The translations under genes were made by a program, and so were the position numbers. Shown here in pieces: positions 1 through 5,071 of a DNA stretch of 5,071 nt. The notes under the pieces were generated by a model. That model saw nothing but the letters and a program-made list of their open reading frames with translations. It had not been told where the DNA came from and made no database searches. This stretch comes from Hyphomicrobiales bacterium. GTDB lineage: Bacteria; Pseudomonadota; Alphaproteobacteria; Rhizobiales; Aestuariivirgaceae. Numbering within the stretch: position 1 is the first letter of the stretch; the number at the start of each line of letters is the position of its first letter. The DNA is taken from assembly GCA_023266715.1 (NCBI GenBank), contig JAHFPK010000218.1, forward strand, positions 1-5,071, read 5' to 3'.

Positions 1-502
1 ACCCCAGAAGATGGCCGGCATTCCACCAGCAGGCGCGAATGCCTTTGGCCGGCTCCATCCAGGTTTCATAGTTCAATGCTTCAAAACGCTCGAGGGCATT
101 CATAGCGTCTTCCAAAGTGTAAATAGGTTCCACCTCGGGAAGGCCACGCTTGCGGTTGCGCTCGTTCTGGAATTTGGTATCCGACTCCTGGATGAAGCCG
201 GAGTCAGGCAGCATGACGGCGCAGAGATCGACCGTTGCAGCGGTGCAATGAATTTTTTTGGTGAAACCGTGTTTCACAAGTTTTGGAATAAGCCCGGTGT
301 GATCAATATGGGCGTGGGTAAGCAGCATGGCATCGAGGCTTGCGGGATCAAACGGGAAGTTGCGATAATTGAGTTCACGCTCGGTTTTTGAACCCTGGAA
401 CATGCCGCAATCGATGAGCACTTTGGCATCCTCGGTTTCGATGAGATAACAGGAGCCGGTAACCGTCCGGGCCGCACCGTGAAATTTAAGGCGAATGGAC
501 AT
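1..502 (-). CDS. MBL-fold beta-CASP-type RNase-like metallohydrolase, N-terminal 167 residues (3' end beyond window)
   Basis: This frame stays open from ATG (502-500) to the window edge and is therefore incomplete. It begins MSIRLKFHGAARTVTGSCYL, the typical opening of the COG1236 (YSH1/CPSF73-like) family of zinc-dependent RNA-processing hydrolases. Visible metallo-beta-lactamase motifs are motif 1 (Asp31 in LIDCGMFQG), motif 2 THAHIDH (His63, His65, Asp67, His68) and a motif 3-like NAGHLLG (His164), so the metal-binding half appears intact. The beta-CASP and RMMBL parts expected of a roughly 450-550 residue family member would lie outside the window. Start choice is supported by AAGGA (minus strand, 513-509) six bases upstream; it overlaps the end of the LOG-family gene, only 2 bases away, so translational coupling is likely. 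The fold and active site are clear from sequence. RNase activity is inferred from family, and the true substrate of bacterial members is often unknown. Confidence 0.9.
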   Translation of the reverse strand, partial: MSIRLKFHGAARTVTGSCYLIETEDAKVLIDCGMFQGSKTERELNYRNFPFDPASLDAMLLTHAHIDHTGLIPKLVKHGFTKKIHCTAATVDLCAVMLPDSGFIQESDTKFQNERNRKRGLPEVEPIYTLEDAMNALERFEALNYETWMEPAKGIRACWWNAGHLLG

Positions 503-504
503 CT

Positions 505-1230
505 TTAATCCTTGGGAATGGCGAGGCCGCGGCTCAGGAGTTTTTTCCACGCCTGTTCCGGTGTATCCGCAAAGTCGAAGAGATTGAGATCATCTTCGTG
601 GATAAGCTTGGCTTTGGCGAAAGCTGAAAAATTGACGGCTTGGTTCCAGAACTTGGAATCAAACAGAATAACCGGCAGGGGCTTGCTCATTTTTCCGGTC
701 TGACGAAGATTGAGAATTTCAAAGAGCTCGTCGAGGGTGCCGAAGCCGCCGGGGAAAACCACTAGGGCTGCAGCTCGCATGGCAAAGTGCATTTTGCGCA
801 TGGCGAAATAGTGAAAGCGAAAGGTGAGCTCAGGGGTTGAAAAGGGATTGGGCTCCTGCTCGCGGGGGAGCGTGATGTTGTAGCCGATGGAGGGGGCATC
901 GGCATCGTGGGCGCCGCGGTTGGCGGCCTCCATGATGCCCGGGCCGCCGCCGGTGGCAATTACATTGTGGCGCGTTTTTCTGTGGTTATATTTCGCACCT
1001 CCGTGGATTGAACATAGCTTTGCAAATTCGCGGGCCGCTTCATACCAGCCAGAGCCATCGGCCTCGCGCACCCGGGCCGATCCAAAAACCACCACGGTTG
1101 ATTCAACCCCCCAGGCGCGCAGATACTCCTCGGCCTTTTGATACTCGAGATGAAACCTAAGTCCTCTGGTGGAATCACCCAGAAGGAAATCTTGATCAAG
1201 GGCCGGAATTCGAAAGGCGGATGCCGCCAT
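505..1230 (-). CDS. LOG-family (TIGR00730) Rossmann-fold nucleotide 5'-monophosphate phosphoribohydrolase
   Basis: A 241-residue cytosolic protein of the LOG/YgdH-like family, whose members cleave the N-glycosidic bond of nucleoside 5'-monophosphates (AMP, or cytokinin nucleotides in LOG enzymes) to free base and ribose 5-phosphate. Diagnostic elements are VVVFGSARV (about 46-54), the nucleotide-binding GGGPGIMEAANRGAH (94-108), the AMRKMH stretch holding the conserved Arg145, and the hallmark PGGFGTLDE (160-168) with the catalytic-type Glu168. The frame is open back to an ATG at 1485, but that start would put the first 49 or so codons inside the divergent PPK2 gene and add a sequence unlike the family. 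ATG 1230 gives the usual lead of about 50 residues before FGSAR. No good Shine-Dalgarno precedes ATG 1230, so the start is less certain than the gene. The stretch KYNHRKTRH (80-88) before NVIATGGGPG looks unusual for the family. It is the first gene of a probable operon with the MBL hydrolase. Cytokinin activation is possible but not shown. Confidence 0.92.
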   Translation of the reverse strand: MAASAFRIPALDQDFLLGDSTRGLRFHLEYQKAEEYLRAWGVESTVVVFGSARVREADGSGWYEAAREFAKLCSIHGGAKYNHRKTRHNVIATGGGPGIMEAANRGAHDADAPSIGYNITLPREQEPNPFSTPELTFRFHYFAMRKMHFAMRAAALVVFPGGFGTLDELFEILNLRQTGKMSKPLPVILFDSKFWNQAVNFSAFAKAKLIHEDDLNLFDFADTPEQAWKKLLSRGLAIPKD

Positions 1231-1339
1231 TTGGGGCTTGTTTGAAGGCAATTTATTCAAAATATGAACTCGGTTGTTGCGGATGTTATTATGGGGCAAG
1301 AGTAGCTGCAATCGGATGCGATGAGAAGAGGATGCAATA
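1231..1339. promoter_or_regulatory. Divergent promoter region between the LOG-family gene and ppk2
   Basis: This 109-base gap separates two divergent genes and must hold both of their proximal promoters unless transcription starts inside coding sequence. It is more AT-rich than its surroundings. A candidate plus-strand -10 is TATTAT at 1287-1292 (five of six matches to TATAAT), with a weak -35 ATGAAC at 1264-1269 after a 17-base spacer. I saw no convincing -35/-10 pair for the minus-strand gene. No strong inverted repeat or known operator was recognised. The individual boxes are tentative; the regional assignment follows from gene layout. Confidence 0.4.
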
Positions 1340-2164
1340 ATGGGCGAGAAGAAAGCCTTTGCGGCAAGGTTTGTGGCGACACCGGGGAAGAAATTTGACC
1401 TCGGCAAATGTGACCCCCGGGATGGTAGTGCTTTTGCTGACAAAGATTTGGCCAAGGAGCAATTGGTTAAAGACGCCGAAGCCATAGACGCATTGCAGGA
1501 CAGGCTTTATGCGGAAGGAAAGCGGGCATTGCTAGTTGTGCTGCAGGGCATTGATTGCTCGGGCAAGGATGGCACCGTGCGGGCGGTGTTCAATACCTGC
1601 GGGCCTATCGGCGTGGCGGTGAAATCCTACAAGGCGCCCTCGGACGAGGAGAAGGCCCATGATTATCTCTGGCGCGTCCATCAGGCCTGTCCTCCCCGCG
1701 GGCTCATCGGAATTTTCAATCGTTCGCATTACGAAGATGTGCTTGTAGTGAAGGTTGAAAAGCTCGCAAGCCCAGATGCAATCGAACGACGCTATGATGA
1801 AATCAACCAGTTTGAAAAACTGATCTCGAATAGCGGCACGCGCATTCTGAAATTCATGTTGAATGTCTCGAAGGAAGAGCAGGCGGTGCGGCTGCAGGAG
1901 CGGGTGGACAGTCCTGACAAGCAATGGAAATTCAAGCCGAGTGATTTGGCTACGCGTGCGAAATGGGCCGAGTATATGGCAGCCTATGAAATGGCGGTGG
2001 CGCGCTGTTCAACCGAGGTGGCACCTTGGCATATCATTCCGGCAGACCGCAACTGGGTGCGCAATGGGGTTATTGGGAAAATCGTGCGTGAGACTTTGGA
2101 GGAGATGAATCCACAATACCCGGCGCCAAGGGACTGGGATCCGAAAACGATCAAGGTCGTTTAG
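1340..2164 (+). CDS. ppk2: Polyphosphate kinase 2 family protein, probably class III (polyphosphate:AMP/ADP phosphotransferase)
   Basis: A 274-residue single-domain PPK2, a P-loop kinase that uses inorganic polyphosphate as phosphoryl donor to nucleotides in the cytosol. The Walker A motif is GIDCSGKDGT (70-79). The Walker B-like segment FNRSHYEDVL (126-135) is the most recognisable PPK2 signature. The lid region is RLQERVDSPDKQWKF (184-198), followed by APWHIIPADRNWVRN (228-242). The N-terminal FDLGKCDPRDGSAF, the DYLWRVHQ segment (108-115) and the overall layout resemble the Meiothermus ruber class III enzyme, which phosphorylates both AMP and ADP. On that basis I favour class III, but phylogenetic placement is needed to exclude class I (ADP to ATP). 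AGAAGAGGA (1324-1332), seven bases before ATG, is a good ribosome binding site. The gene is divergent from the LOG-family gene and its stop is 5 bases from the end of the convergent TetR gene. All key motifs are intact. A role in energy or stress physiology is inference. Confidence 0.95.
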   Translation: MGEKKAFAARFVATPGKKFDLGKCDPRDGSAFADKDLAKEQLVKDAEAIDALQDRLYAEGKRALLVVLQGIDCSGKDGTVRAVFNTCGPIGVAVKSYKAPSDEEKAHDYLWRVHQACPPRGLIGIFNRSHYEDVLVVKVEKLASPDAIERRYDEINQFEKLISNSGTRILKFMLNVSKEEQAVRLQERVDSPDKQWKFKPSDLATRAKWAEYMAAYEMAVARCSTEVAPWHIIPADRNWVRNGVIGKIVRETLEEMNPQYPAPRDWDPKTIKVV

Positions 2165-2169
2165 TTCCC

Positions 2170-2790
2170 TCACACCTTCAGGCCACGCAGGAGGATTTCC
2201 AGAACGGCTTTCTGTGCCGTCCTGATATCCTCACGGCGGCCCAGCACGGCATCAACCTGCACGGAAAAGTCGGCGTAGTGCTGGGTCACGGCCCAGATTG
2301 CAAAGATCAGATGGTAAGGATCAATGGGGGCAAGTTTTCCTGCCGCAATCCAGGACTTGATGACCTGAGCTTTTTCATTGACCAATTGCTTCAAGGGGCC
2401 TTTCAGGAATTTTTCAATCATCGGCGCGCCATGGAGAATTTCATTGGCAAAAAGCCTGGATGCCTTTGGATTGGCTTCCGACATTTCCATCTTCGCCGAG
2501 ATGTAGCGGGACAGCTCGATTAGTGGATCGCCTGAGGGATTGAGTTCCGCCAATGGCTTCAGCCAGTCGCTCAGCGTGTGCTCCAGCAAGGCCACATAGA
2601 TGTCCTCCTTGCGGCGGAAGTAATAGAGAAGATTTGGCTTCGACATTTCGGATTTTGCGGCAATCTGGTCCACGGTCGCGCCACGAAAACCGAAAGCCGA
2701 AAAAATATCCAGGGCGGCATCGAGGATCAGTTCCTTGTTGCGCGCTTGAATGCGGGTATTGACGATGGGTTTGAGTTTCGACTGTGGCAT
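2170..2790 (-). CDS. rutR: TetR-family transcriptional regulator, RutR-like
   Basis: A 206-residue TetR regulator of typical length. The N-terminal DNA-binding domain spans about residues 16-63, with the helix-turn-helix around ATVDQIAAKSEMSKPNLLYYF (38-58). The C-terminal ligand-binding half closely matches E. coli RutR: the pattern KASRLFANEILHGAP (109-123) and KLAPIDPYHLIFAIWAVTQHYADF (152-175) follow it almost residue for residue. RutR binds uracil (and thymine) and controls pyrimidine catabolism genes. The gene is divergent from an ABC importer, and a near-consensus RutR operator lies in the shared gap, so control of that importer and autoregulation are both likely. ATG 2790 is preceded nine bases away by a weak AAGG site. 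The stop lies 5 bases from the ppk2 stop. TetR membership is certain. RutR-type specificity is strongly suggested by sequence plus operator, but a paralogue responding to a related pyrimidine cannot be excluded. Confidence 0.93.
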   Translation of the reverse strand: MPQSKLKPIVNTRIQARNKELILDAALDIFSAFGFRGATVDQIAAKSEMSKPNLLYYFRRKEDIYVALLEHTLSDWLKPLAELNPSGDPLIELSRYISAKMEMSEANPKASRLFANEILHGAPMIEKFLKGPLKQLVNEKAQVIKSWIAAGKLAPIDPYHLIFAIWAVTQHYADFSVQVDAVLGRREDIRTAQKAVLEILLRGLKV

Positions 2791-2802
2791 TAAGAACTAC
2801 CT

Positions 2803-2808
2803 TATAAT
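2803..2808 (+). promoter_or_regulatory. Candidate -10 box (TATAAT) for the ABC transporter operon
   Basis: A perfect TATAAT on the plus strand lies about 67 bases upstream of the ATPase start codon. The -35 is poor: the best candidate, TCGACT at 2778-2783, has four of six matches but a long 19-base spacer and sits inside the start of the TetR gene. Transcription from this box would begin near 2814-2816, within the RutR-type operator, which is the expected arrangement for repression. The regulator's own promoter is probably on the opposite strand of the same gap, where TTGACC (2826-2821) could serve as its -35. Confidence 0.45.
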
Positions 2809-2810
2809 TC

Positions 2811-2826
2811 TTGATCAAATGGTCAA
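2811..2826. promoter_or_regulatory. RutR-type operator, TTGATCAAATGGTCAA
   Basis: The 16-base site is an imperfect palindrome with half-sites TTGATCA and TGGTCAA separated by AA. The known E. coli RutR consensus is TTGACCAnnTGGTCAA, and 13 of its 14 fixed positions match here; the only difference is T for C at position 5. It lies in the 84-base gap between the RutR-like regulator and the ABC transporter genes, immediately 3' of the TATAAT. Sequence, spacing and neighbour agree, so this is the best-supported regulatory site in the window. Repression of the transporter with uracil or a related ligand as inducer is inferred. Confidence 0.8.
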
Positions 2827-2874
2827 GAGCGGATAGCTTTCCCTGCAAATACAAGAATAACCCGGGGAGGGGAC

Positions 2875-3654
2875 ATGACGGCTAAAGCCGTGATTGAGAC
2901 GCAGGATTTGAGCCTCACCTTCACAACGGCCGATGGACCGGTCTACGCCTTGCAGGGGATTAATCTCACGGTAAATGACGGGGATTTTGTCTCACTCATT
3001 GGCCCGTCGGGCTGCGGCAAGACCACGCTTTTGCGGGTGATTGCCGATCTTGAACGGGCAAGCAACGGAAGCATTCAGGTGAATGGCATGAGCACTGAGC
3101 GAGCGCGGATGGCGCGCGCCTATGGCTATGTTTTTCAGGCGCCAGCCCTTTACCCGTGGCGGACAGTGGAAAAGAACGTCGGGCTGCCCTTGGAGATCAT
3201 GGGGATTGCGGATGCCGCGTCGCGGGTGAAGCGCAATCTGGAAATGGTCAATCTTGCGGGGTTTGAGAAGAAATTTCCTTGGCAACTGTCGGGCGGCATG
3301 CAGCAGCGGGTTTCCATTGCGCGTGCGCTGGCGGTTGAGCCCAAGCTGCTGCTGATGGATGAGCCCTTTGGGGCGCTTGATGAAATCGTGCGGGATAAAT
3401 TGAACCAGCAATTGCTGGAGCTGTGGGCGGCGACGAAAAAGACCGTGGTGTTTGTGACGCATTCAATTCCGGAAGCGGTGTTTCTGTCTTCCAAGATTGT
3501 GGTGATGAGCCCAAGGCCCGGTCGCATCATTGATGTGATTGAAACGAATTTACCGGCGAGCCGCACACTGGACATCCGCGAGACGCCGGAGTTTCTGAAA
3601 ATCGCCCATCGCGTGCGGGAGGGGCTGAAGGCGGGGCATAGCTATGAAGATTGA
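2875..3654 (+). CDS. ABC importer ATP-binding protein, nitrate/sulfonate/taurine (SsuB/TauB, COG1116) type
   Basis: A 259-residue cytosolic nucleotide-binding subunit that powers an importer. All catalytic motifs are present in order: Walker A GPSGCGKTT (43-51), Q-loop Gln88 in VFQAPALYPW, signature LSGGMQQ (138-144), Walker B LLLMDEP (158-164) with Asp162 and Glu163, D-loop GALDE (166-170) and H-loop His196 in FVTHSIPEAV. The APALYPWRTV segment after the Q-loop and the SPRPGRI ending are typical of the SsuB/TauB/NrtD group. The purine-rich GGGGAGGGGA (2864-2873) directly upstream supports ATG 2875. It is the first gene of the transporter operon, downstream of the RutR-type operator, and its two permease partners follow. 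Substrate cannot be read from the ATPase itself. Context favours a pyrimidine or pyrimidine-derived compound, but sulfonates or thiamine precursors are transported by relatives. Confidence 0.95.
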   Translation: MTAKAVIETQDLSLTFTTADGPVYALQGINLTVNDGDFVSLIGPSGCGKTTLLRVIADLERASNGSIQVNGMSTERARMARAYGYVFQAPALYPWRTVEKNVGLPLEIMGIADAASRVKRNLEMVNLAGFEKKFPWQLSGGMQQRVSIARALAVEPKLLLMDEPFGALDEIVRDKLNQQLLELWAATKKTVVFVTHSIPEAVFLSSKIVVMSPRPGRIIDVIETNLPASRTLDIRETPEFLKIAHRVREGLKAGHSYED

Positions 3655-3675
3655 TGCTTCACATCTGGCAAATGC

Positions 3676-3760
3676 TTCGAGGCTCACGGGCTTTGCCCGC
3701 TCGCACCTCAGGGTGAGGGGTATCCCTCACCCTGAGGTGCGAGCGTTAGTGAGCCTCGAA
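3676..3760. repeat. 85-base intergenic palindrome, probably an alphaproteobacterial dispersed repeat
   Basis: Most of the 119-base gap between the ATPase and permease 1 is an imperfect inverted repeat. The inner stem is 22 bp and perfect (3698-3719 with 3724-3745), closed by a 4-base loop GTAT. The outer stem is 12 bp and perfect, TTCGAGGCTCAC (3676-3687) with GTGAGCCTCGAA (3749-3760). Between the stems is an asymmetric internal loop of 10 bases on the left and TTA on the right; on the left, GGGC-TTT-GCCC (3688-3698) can fold into its own small hairpin. Each arm reads like one copy of a short element running from TTCGAGGCTCAC to CACCTCAGGGTGAGG, so the whole looks like two head-to-head copies. 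Such CCTCACCCTGAGG-cored palindromes are common between genes in alphaproteobacteria. Its copy number in this genome cannot be seen here. There is no T-tract after the stem, so it is not a classical terminator. Confidence 0.85.
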
Positions 3761-3764
3761 AGGG
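3759..3764 (+). promoter_or_regulatory. Ribosome binding site of permease 1 abutting the palindrome
   Basis: AAAGGG ends nine bases before ATG 3774. Its first two bases are also the last two of the outer stem of the palindrome, so the site sits at the foot of a very stable hairpin. A nearer AAGG touches the start codon but is too close to work as a Shine-Dalgarno site. The assignment rests on position and purine content only. Confidence 0.45.
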
Positions 3765-3773
3765 CTGTGAAGG

Positions 3774-4652
3774 ATGAGTAACACTCGCACAGAAAGCAAT
3801 TCTATTCTTCCCGTCACGGTGGTGTGCGTGATCATTCTTGTGGCTTGGTACATCGCGGCGATTTTCATGAACACTGTTGTAGCCCAGCCGAAGATTGAGG
3901 CTTTGGGCGGTGGCTTTGCCAATACGGTGAATGTGTCGTGGAGCCTCGATCGCCCGGTTATTCCTGCGCCGCACCAGGTTGTGGTCGAAGTCTGGAATAC
4001 GGTTTTCACCATTGCGCCCTGGAAGGTGAAGTCACTGGTCTATCATGTCTGGGTGACGCTTTCGTCGACGCTGCTTGGATTTTTCCTGGGAACCTTGCTG
4101 GGCGTCGGGCTGGCCGTGGCCATTGTTCATTTTAAATTGCTGAGCAAGAGCCTGATGCCCTGGATCATCGCATCACAGACCATTCCCATTCTTGCCATTG
4201 CGCCGATGGTCATCGTTGTGCTGGGGTCCGTTGGGCTCACCGGATTGGTGCCGAAATCCGTCATCTCCATGTATCTGTGTTTCTTCCCGGTTGCCATCGG
4301 CATGGTGAAGGGGCTGACCTCGCCGGACCCGATGCAGCTTGATCTCATGCGCACTTACAATGCCAGCGTATCCCAGGTGTTGTGGAAGCTCAGGTTTCCG
4401 GCGGCAATGCCGTTTCTGTTTGCATCCCTCAAGGTGGCTGTTGCCATTGCGCTGACGGGCGCGATCGTGGGTGAATTGCCCACGGGCGCGCAGTCCGGCA
4501 TTGGTTCGCGCATGCTGGCCGGTTCCTACTATGGGCAAACCATTCAAATCTGGTCGGCGCTGGTTGCGGCTTCCGTCGTGGCAGCCATGCTGGTTTACGG
4601 CGTGGGCGGGATTGAGCGGATCGTCAACCGGCACATGGGAGCACGGGCATGA
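3774..4652 (+). CDS. ABC importer permease 1, SsuC/TauC-like (COG0600)
   Basis: A 292-residue inner-membrane protein of the binding-protein-dependent permease family. Hydrophobic segments fall at about 11-32, 92-118, 128-150, 160-180, 214-236 and 257-280, consistent with six membrane spans. The cytoplasmic EAA loop that docks on the ATPase is visible as LMRTYNASVSQVLWKLRFPAAMP (191-213), lying before the GAIVGELPTGAQSGIGSRM segment (229-247) typical of this family. The stretch between the first and second spans is long (about 33-90, including the PVIPAPHQVV region), making the protein somewhat larger than the usual 250-270 residue family member. The gene follows the ATPase after a palindrome-filled gap, and its end overlaps the start of a second permease by 4 bases. 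Together the two permeases probably form a heterodimeric channel. The transported compound is not evident from sequence. Confidence 0.93.
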   Translation: MSNTRTESNSILPVTVVCVIILVAWYIAAIFMNTVVAQPKIEALGGGFANTVNVSWSLDRPVIPAPHQVVVEVWNTVFTIAPWKVKSLVYHVWVTLSSTLLGFFLGTLLGVGLAVAIVHFKLLSKSLMPWIIASQTIPILAIAPMVIVVLGSVGLTGLVPKSVISMYLCFFPVAIGMVKGLTSPDPMQLDLMRTYNASVSQVLWKLRFPAAMPFLFASLKVAVAIALTGAIVGELPTGAQSGIGSRMLAGSYYGQTIQIWSALVAASVVAAMLVYGVGGIERIVNRHMGARA

Positions 4653-5071
4653 AAGTCTCTTCGCTCCGCGATATTCTGGCGCCAGCGATTTTCGGTATCG
4701 CCGTTCTTATCCTGTGGCAGGCGGCAGTCCGGTTTTTCAATGTGCCCTTCGTGATTTTTCCGGCCCCTACGGATATCTGGTCCAAGCTCATTATCTCGCT
4801 GCCCACGCTTTATGAGGATTTTGTCCAGACCTTCATTCGCGCGGTGATTCCGGGTTGGATCATTGGTTCGCTCTCGGGATTTCTGGTAGCGCTGTTATGC
4901 GACCGGTTCGCCTTCCTGCGGCAGGGGCTCCTGCCGCTAGGCAATTTGGCCGCTGCGCTCCCCATCGTCGGCGTTGCCCCCATCCTGGTGATGTGGTTTG
5001 GTTTTGACTGGCAATCAAAGGCCGCCATGGTGGTGGTGATGACCTTCTTTCCCTTGCTGGTGAACGCAGTG
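4649..5071 (+). CDS. ABC importer permease 2, SsuC/TauC-like, N-terminal 141 residues (3' end beyond window)
   Basis: The start codon overlaps the permease 1 stop in the arrangement ATGA (4649-4652), a sign of translational coupling. The frame stays open to the window edge for 141 codons. It begins MKVSSLRDILAPAIFGIAVL and has a first span at about 10-30, then the family-typical PFVIFPAPTDIWSKL (33-47), a span at about 66-84, and one starting near LGNLAAALPIVGVAPILVMWFG (97-118), continuing into a further hydrophobic stretch at 126-141. The FPAPTDIW and P-IVGVAPILVMWFG patterns are typical of COG0600 permeases. The EAA loop would fall beyond the edge. The two permeases are related in family but clearly different in sequence, which suggests a heterodimer rather than a recent duplication. 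Function as an importer subunit is secure; substrate is inferred only from the RutR-like regulator. Confidence 0.92.
   Translation, partial: MKVSSLRDILAPAIFGIAVLILWQAAVRFFNVPFVIFPAPTDIWSKLIISLPTLYEDFVQTFIRAVIPGWIIGSLSGFLVALLCDRFAFLRQGLLPLGNLAAALPIVGVAPILVMWFGFDWQSKAAMVVVMTFFPLLVNAV

Noticed and set aside
11..391. Open frame of 126 codons on the plus strand
   Set aside because: It lies antisense to the MBL hydrolase, whose reading frame carries the clear metal-binding motifs.
1191..1200. CTTGATCAAG palindrome resembling a RutR half-site
   Set aside because: It lies inside the LOG-family coding region, lacks the spaced TGGTCAA half-site and is a short palindrome expected by chance.
1231..1485. 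N-terminal extension of the LOG-family gene up to an upstream ATG at 1485
   Set aside because: It would overlap the 5' end of ppk2 by about 146 bases on the opposite strand, and its sequence does not resemble the family; ATG 1230 gives the expected length.
2165..2169. Possible terminator between ppk2 and the regulator
   Set aside because: The gap is only 5 bases and no stem-loop with T-tract is seen across the two gene ends.
3676..3760. Palindrome considered as a Rho-independent terminator after the ATPase gene
   Set aside because: No T-tract follows the stem, the structure is much longer than a typical terminator, and the permeases it would cut off are needed by the same transporter.
3676..3760. 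Repeat considered as a CRISPR remnant or insertion sequence end
   Set aside because: There are no regularly spaced direct repeats, no transposase and no flanking target duplication visible.
4471..4815. Open frame of 114 codons on the plus strand spanning the permease junction
   Set aside because: It is out of frame with both permeases, which are continuous and have recognisable family motifs there.

Overview
The window looks like a piece of an alphaproteobacterial chromosome, probably from the order Hyphomicrobiales (Rhizobiales). This rests on protein resemblance (a RutR-type TetR regulator beside a taurine/nitrate-type ABC transporter, a class III-like PPK2, a beta-CASP MBL hydrolase), on moderately GC-rich coding sequence, and on an intergenic palindrome with the CCTCACCCTGAGG core seen in many alphaproteobacterial genomes. 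Species cannot be named from the sequence alone. Coding density is very high: no gap between genes exceeds about 120 bases.

Left part (1-1230, minus strand): a two-gene unit. A LOG/TIGR00730-type Rossmann-fold nucleotide phosphoribohydrolase comes first, followed after only 2 bases by a beta-CASP-type metallo-beta-lactamase-fold RNase-like hydrolase that runs off the left edge. Divergent from it, across a 109-base gap, is a polyphosphate kinase 2 gene (1340-2164, plus strand), whose best match is the class III type that phosphorylates AMP and ADP from polyphosphate. LOG enzymes and PPK2 both act on nucleoside monophosphates, so this end of the window has a loose nucleotide/RNA-turnover theme.

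Right part (2170-5071): a TetR regulator closely resembling RutR, the uracil-responsive regulator of pyrimidine utilisation, on the minus strand. Divergent from it is an ABC importer operon: ATPase (2875-3654), permease 1 (3774-4652) and permease 2 (4649 to the right edge, incomplete). The 84-base gap between regulator and transporter carries TTGATCAAATGGTCAA (2811-2826), which differs at one position from the E. coli RutR consensus TTGACCAnnTGGTCAA and lies just downstream of a perfect TATAAT. The simplest reading is a RutR-controlled importer for a pyrimidine or related compound. The substrate-binding protein and any catabolic genes would lie beyond the right edge.

The one strong non-coding structure is an 85-base near-palindrome (3676-3760) inside the transporter operon, between the ATPase and permease 1. 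It has a 22-bp perfect inner stem and a 12-bp perfect outer stem, and it ends just before the permease start. No CRISPR array, tRNA, rRNA or insertion sequence was found, and nothing clearly points to an undescribed system. The operator and the in-operon palindrome are the points most worth following up.
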